Source: Allobosea sp. ASV33
GTDB lineage: Bacteria > Pseudomonadota > Alphaproteobacteria > Rhizobiales > Beijerinckiaceae
Length of the DNA: 64,000 nt
Assembly: GCF_016428755.1 (NCBI RefSeq)
Contig: NZ_JAELTI010000004.1
Coordinates: 1 to 64,000 of the forward strand
Direction: 5' to 3'
Below the pieces are notes generated by a model, which saw only the letters and a list, made by a program, of their open reading frames with translations, was not told where the DNA came from and made no database searches. How positions within the stretch are numbered: the first letter of the stretch is position 1; each line of letters opens with the position of its first letter. The position numbers and the translations under genes are program-made. Positions 42,056 to 50,030 of the stretch are shown here, one piece after another.

Positions 42056-43015
42056 TCACTTGCCGGCGACGAAGCGCGTATCGACCAGCGAAGCGAAATC
42101 AGGCTTCGTCTTGATCAGGCCGACCTCCAGCAGCACATCGGCCGCCTTGGCGTTGAAGGCCTGCCACTCGCCTGAGAAGAAGGTCTTGTTGCCCTCGGCA
42201 TCCGACCAGCGCAGATAGCCGGCCGACTTGCCGAACTGCTCGCCGGTCTGCTTCACGTCGGCGCCCATGATCTCATAGGCCTTGGCCTGCTCCGCCTTGA
42301 TCATGGCGAGCGCATCGAAATAGCTCTTGGTCAGCGCAGCCGCCGCCTTCTCGTCGACGAGGAAGGCGGGCGTGCAGCCGAACGTGTCCATCACCATCGG
42401 ATAGTCGAGCGTGGTGGCGATGATCTTGCCGGCATCCGGCTTCTCGCGCACCGTCGAGAGATAGGGCTCATAGGTCAGCGCCGCGTCGTTCTGGCCGGCG
42501 ATGAAGGCCTGCGCAGCCGGGCCGGGCTCCATGTTGACGACCTTGACGTCCTTCACCGAGAGGCCGTTCTCCTTGAGCATCCAGGCCAGGGCGAAATAGG
42601 GCGAGGTGCCGGGCGCGGAAGCCGCAACGGTCTTGCCCTTCAGATCCTTGATCGAGGCGATGTCCTTGCGCACGACCATGCCGTCGGCGCCGTAGCTCTT
42701 GTCGAGCTGGAAGATCTGCTTGGTCTTGATGCCGGCGGCATCCCAGACCAGCCAGGTCTCGACCGTGGTCGCGGCGCACTGGACGTCGCCCGAGGCGATG
42801 GCGAGGTGGCGGTCCTTCTGCGGGATCTTCTTGATGGTGACGTCGAGACCATTCTTGGCGAAGATGCCGGCTTCCTTGGCCAGCACCAGCGGCGCGAAGC
42901 CTGTCCAGCCGGAAATGCCGATATTGACCTTGGTCTGCGCCTGGGCGCCGCCTGCCGCGAGAAGCGCCGCAAGGCCAAAACCGACCGCCGCGCCGGTGCG
43001 CTTGAAAACTGCCAT
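42056..43015 (-). CDS. NitT/TauT-type periplasmic substrate-binding protein (NMT1/SsuA-like)
   Basis: The 319-residue protein has a signal peptide ending AQA at residue 26, then the family blocks 'NIGISGWTGFAPLVLAKEAG', 'IFAKNGLDVTIKKIP', 'LKGKTVAASAPGTSPYFALA' and 'AQAFIAGQNDAALTYEPYLS'. Relatives bind taurine, nitrate, sulfonates or pyrimidine precursors. The ATG at 43015 has GGAAGGG eight bases upstream. A copy of the hut operator core lies about 100 bases upstream, so histidine, urocanate or another imidazole compound is a testable substrate. Confidence 0.87.
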   Translation of the reverse strand: MAVFKRTGAAVGFGLAALLAAGGAQAQTKVNIGISGWTGFAPLVLAKEAGIFAKNGLDVTIKKIPQKDRHLAIASGDVQCAATTVETWLVWDAAGIKTKQIFQLDKSYGADGMVVRKDIASIKDLKGKTVAASAPGTSPYFALAWMLKENGLSVKDVKVVNMEPGPAAQAFIAGQNDAALTYEPYLSTVREKPDAGKIIATTLDYPMVMDTFGCTPAFLVDEKAAAALTKSYFDALAMIKAEQAKAYEIMGADVKQTGEQFGKSAGYLRWSDAEGNKTFFSGEWQAFNAKAADVLLEVGLIKTKPDFASLVDTRFVAGK

Positions 43016-43111
43016 GATTGAAACCCTTCCCCTGCTTTTGGGCTGACGCCTCACTGCGACGCCTAGACGTCATTCGTGCTGCGATGCAACCTTCGTTCCA
43101 AGACAACCTAA

Positions 43112-43123
43112 TTGCATATGCAA
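43112..43123. promoter_or_regulatory. Proposed third HutC operator
   Basis: The perfect palindrome TTGCATATGCAA, within AATTGCATATGCAAA, is identical to the O1 context over 15 bases. It lies in the divergent region between the binding-protein gene (-) and the ThDP enzyme gene (+). Confidence 0.7.
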
Positions 43124-43257
43124 ACACGTCAAGCGGCCGATCAGCGCCGCTTGGGGAAGTCATGACATTCTCTCGTTTGACAGGGCAGAGGGAATTTCCT
43201 CCTCTTCCGCCCGCCGGCGCGTAGACGCCCTTATTTCTTTCGAGTCGAGGTTTTCCA

Positions 43258-44814
43258 ATGAACGGCGCCGACCGCCTTTGCGACACGCTTCTGATCAACG
43301 GCGTCGATACCTGCTTCGCCAATCCCGGAACCTCCGAGATGCATTTCGTCGCGGCGCTCGACCGCAAGCCGGAGATGCGCTGCGTGCTCGGCCTGTTCGA
43401 GGGCGTGGTGACCGGTGCGGCCGACGGCTATGCCCGCATGGCCGACAAGCCGGCGGCGACGCTGCTGCATTGCGGCCCCGGCATGGCGAACGCGCTCGCC
43501 AACATGCACAATGCCCGGCGCGCCCGCACGCCGATGATCAATGTCGTCGGCGATCACGCGACCTATCACCTCCAGCATGACGCGCCGCTGACCAGCGATA
43601 TCGAGAGCCTGGCCGAGCCGATGTCGCATTTCGTCCGCCGCATCGCGACGCCGGAGGATGTCGGCCCGGCGATCGGCGAAGCCTATGTCGCCTCGCTGAC
43701 CCTACCCGGCGTCACCACCGTGATCCTGCCGGCGGACTGCGCCTGGGGCAGCGTCGAGCCCGCCACGCTGAAGCCGACCGAGTTGCCGGCGCTGAAGAAC
43801 GTCGATGGCGCGACGATCCGCGAGGTCGCGGCCGGCCTGCGCAAGCACGGCAAGCGCGGCGCGATCATGCTGACCGGCCTCGCGCTCCGCGAAAAGCCGA
43901 TGGAGATGGCCGCCCGCATCTGCGCCGTGACCGGCGCCCAGATCTTCAGCCAGATGTCGAACGGGCGCATCCAGCGCGGCGCCGGCCGCGTCGCCATGCC
44001 CAAGGTGTTCTATCCGATCGACAAGGCGCTCGAGCAGCTCAAGGACGTCGATTATCTCGTGCTTGTCGGCGCGCAGGTTCCGGTCGGCTTCTTCGCCTAT
44101 CCCGGCAAGCCCGGCCGCCTGATCCATGACGGCTGCGAGGTCGCCAAGCTCGCGATCTCCGGCGACGACCTGCCGGCCGCGATCACCGCGCTCGCCGAGG
44201 AGATGGGCGCGACCAAGACGGCGCCGCTCTACATCGCCCCGGCGCGCAAGGAGCAGCCCGGCCTGCCGACCGGCAAGCTCGATGCCGACAAGGCCTGCGC
44301 CATCGTCTCGGCCCTGCTGCCGGAGAACTGCATCGTCTGCGACGAGTCGGTCTCGTCCGGCCGCAGCTTTTACTACGACTGCCACAGCGCGCCGCAGCAC
44401 GACTATATCCAGCTCACCGGCGGCGCGATCGGCGAAGGCATTCCGCTCGCCATCGGCGCCGCCGTCGCCTGCCCCGACCGCAAGGTCATCGGCATGCAAG
44501 CCGACGGTTCGGGCATGTACACGGTGCAGGGCCTGTGGACGCAGGCGCGTGAGAACCTCGACATCGTCACCGTCGTCTTCGCCAACCGGACCTACCAGAT
44601 CCTGCATGGCGAGATGCGCGCCGTCGGCGTCAACGATTTCGGCCGCAACGCCACGCTGATGCTGAACATCGACGAGCCGGCGCTGGACTGGGTGATGATG
44701 GCCAAGGGCATGGGCGTCGAAGCGGCGCGGGCCACAACCGCCGAGGAGTTCACCAGCCTGTTCAAGGCGGCGCTGAGCCGGAAGGGGCCGTTCCTGATCG
44801 AAGCGGCGATCTGA
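43258..44814 (+). CDS. Thiamine-diphosphate-dependent enzyme, acetolactate synthase large subunit/benzoylformate decarboxylase family
   Basis: The 518-residue protein has the three-domain ThDP enzyme layout. The N-terminal domain holds the catalytic Glu in 'GLFEGVVTGAADGYARMADK' (Glu 48). The cofactor-binding motif near residue 420 reads 'QADGSGMYTVQGLWTQA' and ends 'VVFANRTYQIL', a variant of GDG...NN. Family members join or decarboxylate 2-oxo acids; the substrate is unknown. It is divergent from the NitT/TauT binding-protein gene and shares the proposed HutC operator. The ATG has GAGG seven bases upstream. Confidence 0.85.
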   Translation: MNGADRLCDTLLINGVDTCFANPGTSEMHFVAALDRKPEMRCVLGLFEGVVTGAADGYARMADKPAATLLHCGPGMANALANMHNARRARTPMINVVGDHATYHLQHDAPLTSDIESLAEPMSHFVRRIATPEDVGPAIGEAYVASLTLPGVTTVILPADCAWGSVEPATLKPTELPALKNVDGATIREVAAGLRKHGKRGAIMLTGLALREKPMEMAARICAVTGAQIFSQMSNGRIQRGAGRVAMPKVFYPIDKALEQLKDVDYLVLVGAQVPVGFFAYPGKPGRLIHDGCEVAKLAISGDDLPAAITALAEEMGATKTAPLYIAPARKEQPGLPTGKLDADKACAIVSALLPENCIVCDESVSSGRSFYYDCHSAPQHDYIQLTGGAIGEGIPLAIGAAVACPDRKVIGMQADGSGMYTVQGLWTQARENLDIVTVVFANRTYQILHGEMRAVGVNDFGRNATLMLNIDEPALDWVMMAKGMGVEAARATTAEEFTSLFKAALSRKGPFLIEAAI

Positions 44815-44839
44815 GCTGCATCGAGCAGCACTGAAGGGC

Positions 44840-44972
44840 GTCATCCCGCACGCGCCGCGGCACGTCAGTGCTGCGGCGCAGATGCGGGATCATTCCCCGG
44901 AAAGGCGCCTTCTCGTCGCGCGGTCCCGTGTCTGCGCAGCGGCATTTCATGCCGCAGCGCGCACGGGATGAC
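44840..44972. repeat. Repeat A copy 4
   Basis: It runs from 'gtcatcccgcacgcgccgcg' to 'gcgcgcacgggatgac', with inner arms 'gcgcagatgcgggatc' and 'ggtcccgtgtctgcgc'. It lies between converging ThDP enzyme and deacetylase genes. Confidence 0.78.
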
Positions 44973-44998
44973 AGCGGTAATCCCAGAAAAGACAGGCG

Positions 44999-46042
44999 CT
45001 ACTTGAACCCGCCCAGGAACGCGTCGAGGCAATCGCCGATCGCCTCCATGGCGTATCCGCCCTCCTGCACCACCAGCGTCGGCAGGTCGAAACCCTTCAC
45101 CTGCCGACCGATCGTGCCGAAGTCCGAAGCCTCCAGCTTCAAGACGCCGATCGGGTCGTCCTTGTGGGCATCGTAGCCGAGCGCGATCACCACGACCTCG
45201 GCGCCGAAATTGCGGATCGCCTTGCCGGCCTCGGCGACGGCGGCCTCCATCGCGGCGCCGCCGGCACCATGCGCCAGCGGCAGGTTGAGGTTGAAGCCCT
45301 CGCCAGGGCCGTTGCCGCGCTCGTCGGCATAGCCGGTGAAGAACGGGTAGTAGTTGGCTGGGTCGGCATGGACCGAAATCGTCAGCACGTCGTTGCGGCG
45401 ATAGAAGATCTGCTGCGTGCCGTCGCCGTGATGGGCATCGACGTCGAGGATTGCAACCTTGCCGAATTTCGAGCGCAGGCGCTGGGCCGCGATCGCGGTG
45501 TTGTTGAGATAGCAGAAGCCGGTGGCGCGATCGGCGCGGGCATGGTGGCCGGACGGGCGGCAGAGCGAGTAGACGGCGCGCTCGCCGGCCAGAATCGCAT
45601 CGGCTGCGGAGACCGCCGTCTCCGACGAGCGCAACGTCGAGTGCCAGCAATGCTCGCCGATCGGCACCGAGAGATCACCGAGATACCAGCCGAGCTGGCC
45701 GATGAAGCCGGTCGGGCGGCAAGGCGGGCGGACATCCTCGTCCGGGCGCCCGCTCCAATACGGGAAGGTGCTCGGCCAGACCTCCGGGCCGCGCTCGGCC
45801 GGCAGGTCCTGCCAGTGCGCCCAGGCGGTTTCGAGGAATGTGACGAAGCCGGAATCGTGGATCGCCAGGACCGGCTCCTTGCCATGCGCCGCCGGCTTCT
45901 CCGGCGCGATACCGTGTTTCCCGAGCGCGCCAAGCAGGCGCTCCGTCCGCTCCGGCAGGTCCTTGGGGGCCACGACCTTGCCGAAGCGCATGTACTGCTG
46001 GGGATCGTGAAGGGCTTGGTCGGGGTGATAGAAGGCGCGCAT
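44999..46042 (-). CDS. Histone deacetylase family protein (acetylpolyamine amidohydrolase type)
   Basis: The 347-residue zinc hydrolase removes acetyl groups from acetylated polyamines or similar amines. Key residues are 'SLCRPSGHHARADRATGFCY' with the two catalytic His, 'ILDVDAHHGDGTQQIFY' with zinc ligands Asp and His, 'ALGYDAHKDDPIG' with the third ligand, and 'VVQEGGYAMEAIG' with the transition-state Tyr. The size and the long N-terminal loop fit acetylpolyamine amidohydrolases rather than AcuC. It lies downstream of the TetR gene on the same strand. Confidence 0.9.
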   Translation of the reverse strand: MRAFYHPDQALHDPQQYMRFGKVVAPKDLPERTERLLGALGKHGIAPEKPAAHGKEPVLAIHDSGFVTFLETAWAHWQDLPAERGPEVWPSTFPYWSGRPDEDVRPPCRPTGFIGQLGWYLGDLSVPIGEHCWHSTLRSSETAVSAADAILAGERAVYSLCRPSGHHARADRATGFCYLNNTAIAAQRLRSKFGKVAILDVDAHHGDGTQQIFYRRNDVLTISVHADPANYYPFFTGYADERGNGPGEGFNLNLPLAHGAGGAAMEAAVAEAGKAIRNFGAEVVVIALGYDAHKDDPIGVLKLEASDFGTIGRQVKGFDLPTLVVQEGGYAMEAIGDCLDAFLGGFK

Positions 46043-46169
46043 CAGGCGAAGAATCCTCGTCAGATCGCGAGGCGACCGTCAGCCCCGCGCCGGGGATGCT
46101 AGCAATCGCCGGAGCATCGGTCAGCCATGGCGATGCCGCCCGCCCCTGCGTGGAAGGCGGGACTACCGG

Positions 46170-46766
46170 TCAATGCGGCGAGAGCAGCGCCACGAATTCG
46201 CGCGCCAGCGCGTCGATCGCATGGCGCTCCGGCCGGTACCAATCGGTCGAGCCGTTGAGCGCGCCGAGGAGGAAGAGCCTGAGCACATCCGGCGAATTGC
46301 CGGCCGGCATGCCGCCAGCTTCCTGCCATTCGGCGATCAGGCGGCGCCAGACATCCTCATAGGCGCGGCGCACGGCCCGCACGCTTTCCGGCACCGGCGC
46401 CGCACCGAAGGTGAAGACCTTGATGCTGGCCGAGGTGTAATCGCCATGGCCGTGCAGGGCGCAGAGATGCGCGCGGATCGCCGCCTCCAGCCGCACGCGC
46501 GGCGAGGCATCCTCCTCCGCGGCGAGCGCAGCGACGACCGCCTCATGGACGAAGCGCACGCCATCGTTGACGACCGCCTCGACGATCTCCTCCTTCGAGC
46601 CAAAATGGTAATAGAGGCTCGCCTTGCGGATGCCGACCGCCTCGGCGATCTCGCGCAAGGTGGTCTGGTGGTAGCCGCCGCCGCGCAGCAGCCGCGCGGC
46701 ATGGTCGAGGATCAGCCGGCGCGAGCCGCCTTCGGCGGCTGGCCGGGTGGTTGGCGCGTCATTCAT
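46170..46766 (-). CDS. TetR/AcrR family transcriptional regulator
   Basis: The 198-residue protein has the TetR DNA-binding domain 'ILDHAARLLRGGGYHQTTLR' and 'EIAEAVGIRKASLYYHFGSK' in residues 17-60, then an all-helical ligand domain. It sits between the acyl-CoA dehydrogenase gene (upstream) and the deacetylase gene (downstream) on the same strand and may control either. Its start lies five bases from repeat A copy 5, whose edge GGGATGA is the only ribosome-site-like sequence. Confidence 0.88.
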   Translation of the reverse strand: MNDAPTTRPAAEGGSRRLILDHAARLLRGGGYHQTTLREIAEAVGIRKASLYYHFGSKEEIVEAVVNDGVRFVHEAVVAALAAEEDASPRVRLEAAIRAHLCALHGHGDYTSASIKVFTFGAAPVPESVRAVRRAYEDVWRRLIAEWQEAGGMPAGNSPDVLRLFLLGALNGSTDWYRPERHAIDALAREFVALLSPH

Positions 46767-46771
46767 AGAGT

Positions 46772-46904
46772 GTCATCCCGTGCGCGCTGCGGCGCGCAGT
46801 GCCGCTGCGCAGACACGGGACCGCGTGACGAGAAGGCGCCTTCTCCGGGAGACGGTCCCGTGTCTGCGCAGCAGCGTTTCACGCTGCGGCGCGCACGGGA
46901 TGAC
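46772..46904. repeat. Repeat A copy 5
   Basis: It runs from 'gtcatcccgtgcgcgctgcg' to 'gcgcgcacgggatgac', with inner 'cagacacgggaccgcg' and 'cggtcccgtgtctg'. It fills the gap between the acyl-CoA dehydrogenase stop and the TetR start. Confidence 0.78.
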
Positions 46905-46917
46905 AGGCGCCTCTGGT

Positions 46918-48096
46918 TCACAGCCGCTTCGCCACTTCCTCGAGCATCACCTCGGTCGCGCCGCCGCCGATCGCCTGGACGCGGGCGTCGCGGGTCATGC
47001 GCTCGATCGCGCTTTCGCGCATGTAGCCCATGCCGCCATGGAACTGCAGGCAATCGTACATCACTTCGTTGACCAGCTCGCCGCAATAGGCCTTGGCCAT
47101 CGAGACCTCGCGGGTGGCGTCGAAGCCCTGCGCATCGAGCCAAGCGGCGTGATAGACGAGCTGGCGCCCGGCCTCGACCTTACCCGCAAGCTCGGCCAGA
47201 CGCTGGCGGATCGCCTGCTTCTCCCAGAGTGGCGCGCCGAAGGCTTTTCGGGTCTTCACATAGTCCAGCGTGAAATCGATCGCGGCCTGCGCCTCGCCCA
47301 TCGCCATGGCGCCGATCACGGTGCGCTCGTTCTGGAAATTGCTCATGATCGCGTAGAAGCCGCGCCCCTCCTGCCCGAGCAGGTTCTCGGCCGGCACCTT
47401 GCAATCGACGAAGGAGAGCTCGGCCGTATCGGACGAGCGCCAGCCATGCTTGTCGAGCGCGCGCGAGACCGAGAAGCCCGGCGTGCCCTTCTCGACGACG
47501 AAGATCGAGACCGATTGCGAGGGCCGCCCCTGCGGGTCGGTCTTGGCGGCGACGCAGTAGAGATCCGCATGGACGCCGTTGGTGATGAACATCTTGGCGC
47601 CGTTGAGGACGTAATGGTCGCCCTCGCGCCGCGCCGTGGTGCGGATGCCCTTCACGTCCGAGCCCGCATCAGGCTCGGTGACGGCGACCGCGACGATCTT
47701 CTCGCCGGCGATGATGCCGGGCAGGTATTTGTCCTTCTGCGCCTGATTGCCGGCATTGGCGATATGGACCGAGGCCATGTCGGTATGGACCAGCGCGGTG
47801 ATCGCGACGCCGGAGAAGGTCGAGCGGCCCAGTTCCTCGGCCAGCACGACGGTCGCCATCATATCCATCTCGGAACCGCCGTAGTCGGCGGGATAGCGGA
47901 TGCCGAAGAAGCCGAGCTCGCCCATCCTGCGCAGCACGGCGCGCGGGACGAAACCATCCTCCTCCCATTGCAGGGCATGCGGCTTGATCTCGGTCTCGAC
48001 GAAGCGGCGGACCTGGTCGCGCAGCGCCTCATGCTCCTCGGTGAAGTAAGGCGAACGGCGCGCGCCCTCCGCGACAAGCTTTCCGCCTGATGACAT
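46918..48096 (-). CDS. Acyl-CoA dehydrogenase
   Basis: The 392-residue FAD enzyme introduces a double bond at C2-C3 of acyl-CoA thioesters. Motifs are 'YPADYGGSEMDMMATVVLAE', 'AVTEPDAGSDVKGIRTTA', 'GAKMFITNGVHADLYCVAAK', and 'QFHGGMGYMRESAIERMTRD' with the likely catalytic Glu. The ATG at 48096 has GGGAGAAGG upstream and is preferred over ATG 48117. Acyl chain preference is unknown. The nearby TetR gene is a candidate regulator. Confidence 0.91.
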   Translation of the reverse strand: MSSGGKLVAEGARRSPYFTEEHEALRDQVRRFVETEIKPHALQWEEDGFVPRAVLRRMGELGFFGIRYPADYGGSEMDMMATVVLAEELGRSTFSGVAITALVHTDMASVHIANAGNQAQKDKYLPGIIAGEKIVAVAVTEPDAGSDVKGIRTTARREGDHYVLNGAKMFITNGVHADLYCVAAKTDPQGRPSQSVSIFVVEKGTPGFSVSRALDKHGWRSSDTAELSFVDCKVPAENLLGQEGRGFYAIMSNFQNERTVIGAMAMGEAQAAIDFTLDYVKTRKAFGAPLWEKQAIRQRLAELAGKVEAGRQLVYHAAWLDAQGFDATREVSMAKAYCGELVNEVMYDCLQFHGGMGYMRESAIERMTRDARVQAIGGGATEVMLEEVAKRL

Positions 48097-48195
48097 CGCC
48101 TTCTCCCGTTCCTGCATCGCATCACCGCGCAGCTACCTGCCGGACGGTAGGTGAACGAGATGCCAAGATCAAGCTAACGGCATTCCCAGGCGATG

Positions 48196-49329
48196 TCAGG
48201 CAACGTCATCCCAATGCGCGACCATGCTGCGGCCCTTGCCGGCGCGCTTGGCGCCATAGAGCGCCTGGTCGGCGGCGCGCGTGAGCACCTCGACCGTCCA
48301 ATGCCCGGCATCCTGCTCCGACTTGACGGAGACCCCGACGCTGGCGCCGACCGAGACCAGTTGACCAGCCAGCATGAACGGCGCCTTGACGACCGAGACC
48401 GCCCGTTCGGCAACCTCCGAGAGCGCGACCGCATCGGCAACGCCGCGCACGACAAGAGCGAACTCGTCGCCGCCGAGCCGCGCCACGCTGTCGCCGGGGC
48501 GGACGACGCCCTTCAGCCGCATCGCGACCTGTTGCAGCAGCTCGTCGCCGGCCTGGTGGCCATGGCGATCGTTGATCAGCTTAAAGCCGTCGAGATCGAG
48601 CAGCAGGAGGCCGAGCGCCTCGCCGCTCTCGCCGGCCTCGCGCAGCACACGGTCGAGCCCCCGGCGATTCACGAGCCCGGTCAACGGGTCGTGGCTCGCG
48701 GCGAAGTCGAGCTCCCGACGCACCATCAGCAACTCCTCGAACTGGCCGATGATGTGATCGGAACTCTCGTAGATCGAATAGAGATAGACGAGGAGAAGCA
48801 CGCTGAGCGCCTGATAGAGCGGATCGCCCGAGACGAGGAAGGCGACGACCAGCGTACCGATCGCGATCGTCGAGAGCACGGCGCAGATCCAGTAGCGCAA
48901 GGTGCGCAGATAGGATCCGGCCGTCAGCGCCATGGTCAGTCCGAGGCTGAGCACGAAGCCGCCGGCATGGTCCACGGCCGCGGCGGTCAGAGTCAGCGCG
49001 GCGATAACGAGCGTGAAGGCGAAGGCGGTATAGGCGTAGCCCGCCTCCCAGCGCCGGGCCTCGGCAAGCGTGAGCTTGCGCGCGGGGTCGCGCCGCTTGA
49101 AGCCGACGATATTGGCGATGCGCGCCAACGTCGTCGCGACGCCGGCTGCCGTCAGCCACCAGAAGACCGCCTCGCCCGTCTGCACGGCCATGATGGCGGA
49201 GCCGACGATCAGCCCGGCCGCGATGCAGAGAATCTGAGGCAGGGCCGCGAAGAGACGCGAGATGATCTCGATCTCGATATCCGCGGGCAACTGCGCGGCG
49301 CGTTTGCGGGGCCTCATCAGCAGATGCAT
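48196..49329 (-). CDS. Membrane-bound diguanylate cyclase (GGDEF)
   Basis: The 377-residue protein makes the second messenger c-di-GMP. Residues about 25-185 hold five or six membrane helices, and the GGDEF domain covers about 210-370. The active site is 'RLGGDEFALVV', and the inhibitory I-site RxxD is present as 'RPGD' exactly five residues ahead, so feedback inhibition by c-di-GMP is expected. Other landmarks are 'FAASHDPLTGLVNRRGLDRV' and 'LLDLDGFKLINDRHGHQAGD'. An internal Met at 49317 is an alternative start. Confidence 0.92.
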   Translation of the reverse strand: MHLLMRPRKRAAQLPADIEIEIISRLFAALPQILCIAAGLIVGSAIMAVQTGEAVFWWLTAAGVATTLARIANIVGFKRRDPARKLTLAEARRWEAGYAYTAFAFTLVIAALTLTAAAVDHAGGFVLSLGLTMALTAGSYLRTLRYWICAVLSTIAIGTLVVAFLVSGDPLYQALSVLLLVYLYSIYESSDHIIGQFEELLMVRRELDFAASHDPLTGLVNRRGLDRVLREAGESGEALGLLLLDLDGFKLINDRHGHQAGDELLQQVAMRLKGVVRPGDSVARLGGDEFALVVRGVADAVALSEVAERAVSVVKAPFMLAGQLVSVGASVGVSVKSEQDAGHWTVEVLTRAADQALYGAKRAGKGRSMVAHWDDVA

Positions 49330-49419
49330 GGCGCATGGCTCTACGCGCGAGGCTCTAAGAACCCGTCAGCCCGATCCCGGGCATTTTAGGGATCGCCCGG
49401 CGCGATGCGATCCCTACGC

Positions 49420-49449
49420 AAAAAAGAGGGGCCGGCGCGTGCCAGCCCC
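49420..49449 (-). terminator. Rho-independent terminator of the small secreted protein gene
   Basis: On the minus strand GGGGCTGGC and GCCGGCCCC (one G-T pair) around ACGC are followed by TCTTTTTT, 38 bases after the stop at 49487. Confidence 0.85.
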
Positions 49450-49486
49450 ATTCCAAGTTTCATGTGGGGATGTCGGAAACGCGGCG

Positions 49487-49771
49487 TCAGTTGCAGCCGC
49501 AGCCATGGCCGAGACCGCCAAGCAGGCCGCCGACGAGGCCGTTCTTGCTGACGATCGCCTTCACCGGCGCGACGATGCCGATCTTGTTGCCGTTGGCGAT
49601 GCCGTTGCCGCTAAGGACGCTGACATTGTTGAGCGCATTGATCTTGACGCCCGACACCGCGGTGGTCACCGGGGCGACGATACCGCCGATCAGCGAGCCG
49701 CCACGCCCACCGGCCATGGCCGGAGAAACGGCGAAAGCTGCAACCGTAGCGAGAACAATCACGTATTTCAT
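49487..49771 (-). CDS. Small secreted glycine-rich protein (94 residues)
   Basis: It has a clear signal peptide 'MKYVIVLATVAAFAVSPAMA', then a short glycine-rich start 'GGRGGSLIGGIVAPVTT', a middle with several Asn and two similar 'GIVAP' segments, and a C-terminal 'GLVGGLLGGLGHGCGCN'. The ATG at 49771 has GGGAGAAG four bases upstream, and a strong terminator follows. I recognise no family. It faces an outer-membrane barrel gene across an AT-rich gap. Confidence 0.75.
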   Translation of the reverse strand: MKYVIVLATVAAFAVSPAMAGGRGGSLIGGIVAPVTTAVSGVKINALNNVSVLSGNGIANGNKIGIVAPVKAIVSKNGLVGGLLGGLGHGCGCN

Positions 49772-50030
49772 CTTGCTTCTCCCTGTCTTCGCCTCCGGGC
49801 CGGAAGCGACAACACTCGTATAAGTTGCAACAACTAGATAAGACAACTTTGTCTCCACATTAACCATACCGGGTAAAGTTAACCCGCATCTCGGGACATA
49901 CTTACAGCAACTCGGCGAATTCAATACGCAGCGAACTGAATAACACAAACTGCAATTTACAGTAATAATTAAGATATTTCCAATTCATTAACCAATATCA
50001 TCGCATGATCACGACAGAATTGGTGAGACT
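49772..50030. promoter_or_regulatory. AT-rich divergent regulatory region
   Basis: About 230 bases are much richer in A/T than the rest of the window ('gtaataattaagatatttcc', 'aattcattaaccaatatc'). It contains repeated TTAAC motifs but no clean inverted repeat. It separates the small secreted protein from the barrel protein and should hold both promoters. Such islands are typical targets of MucR/Ros-type silencers in this order; that is inference. Confidence 0.5.

Noticed and set aside
49850-49890. CtrA-like TTAA motifs in the AT-rich gap
   Set aside because: The spacing between the TTAA boxes is not the seven bases of a CtrA site.
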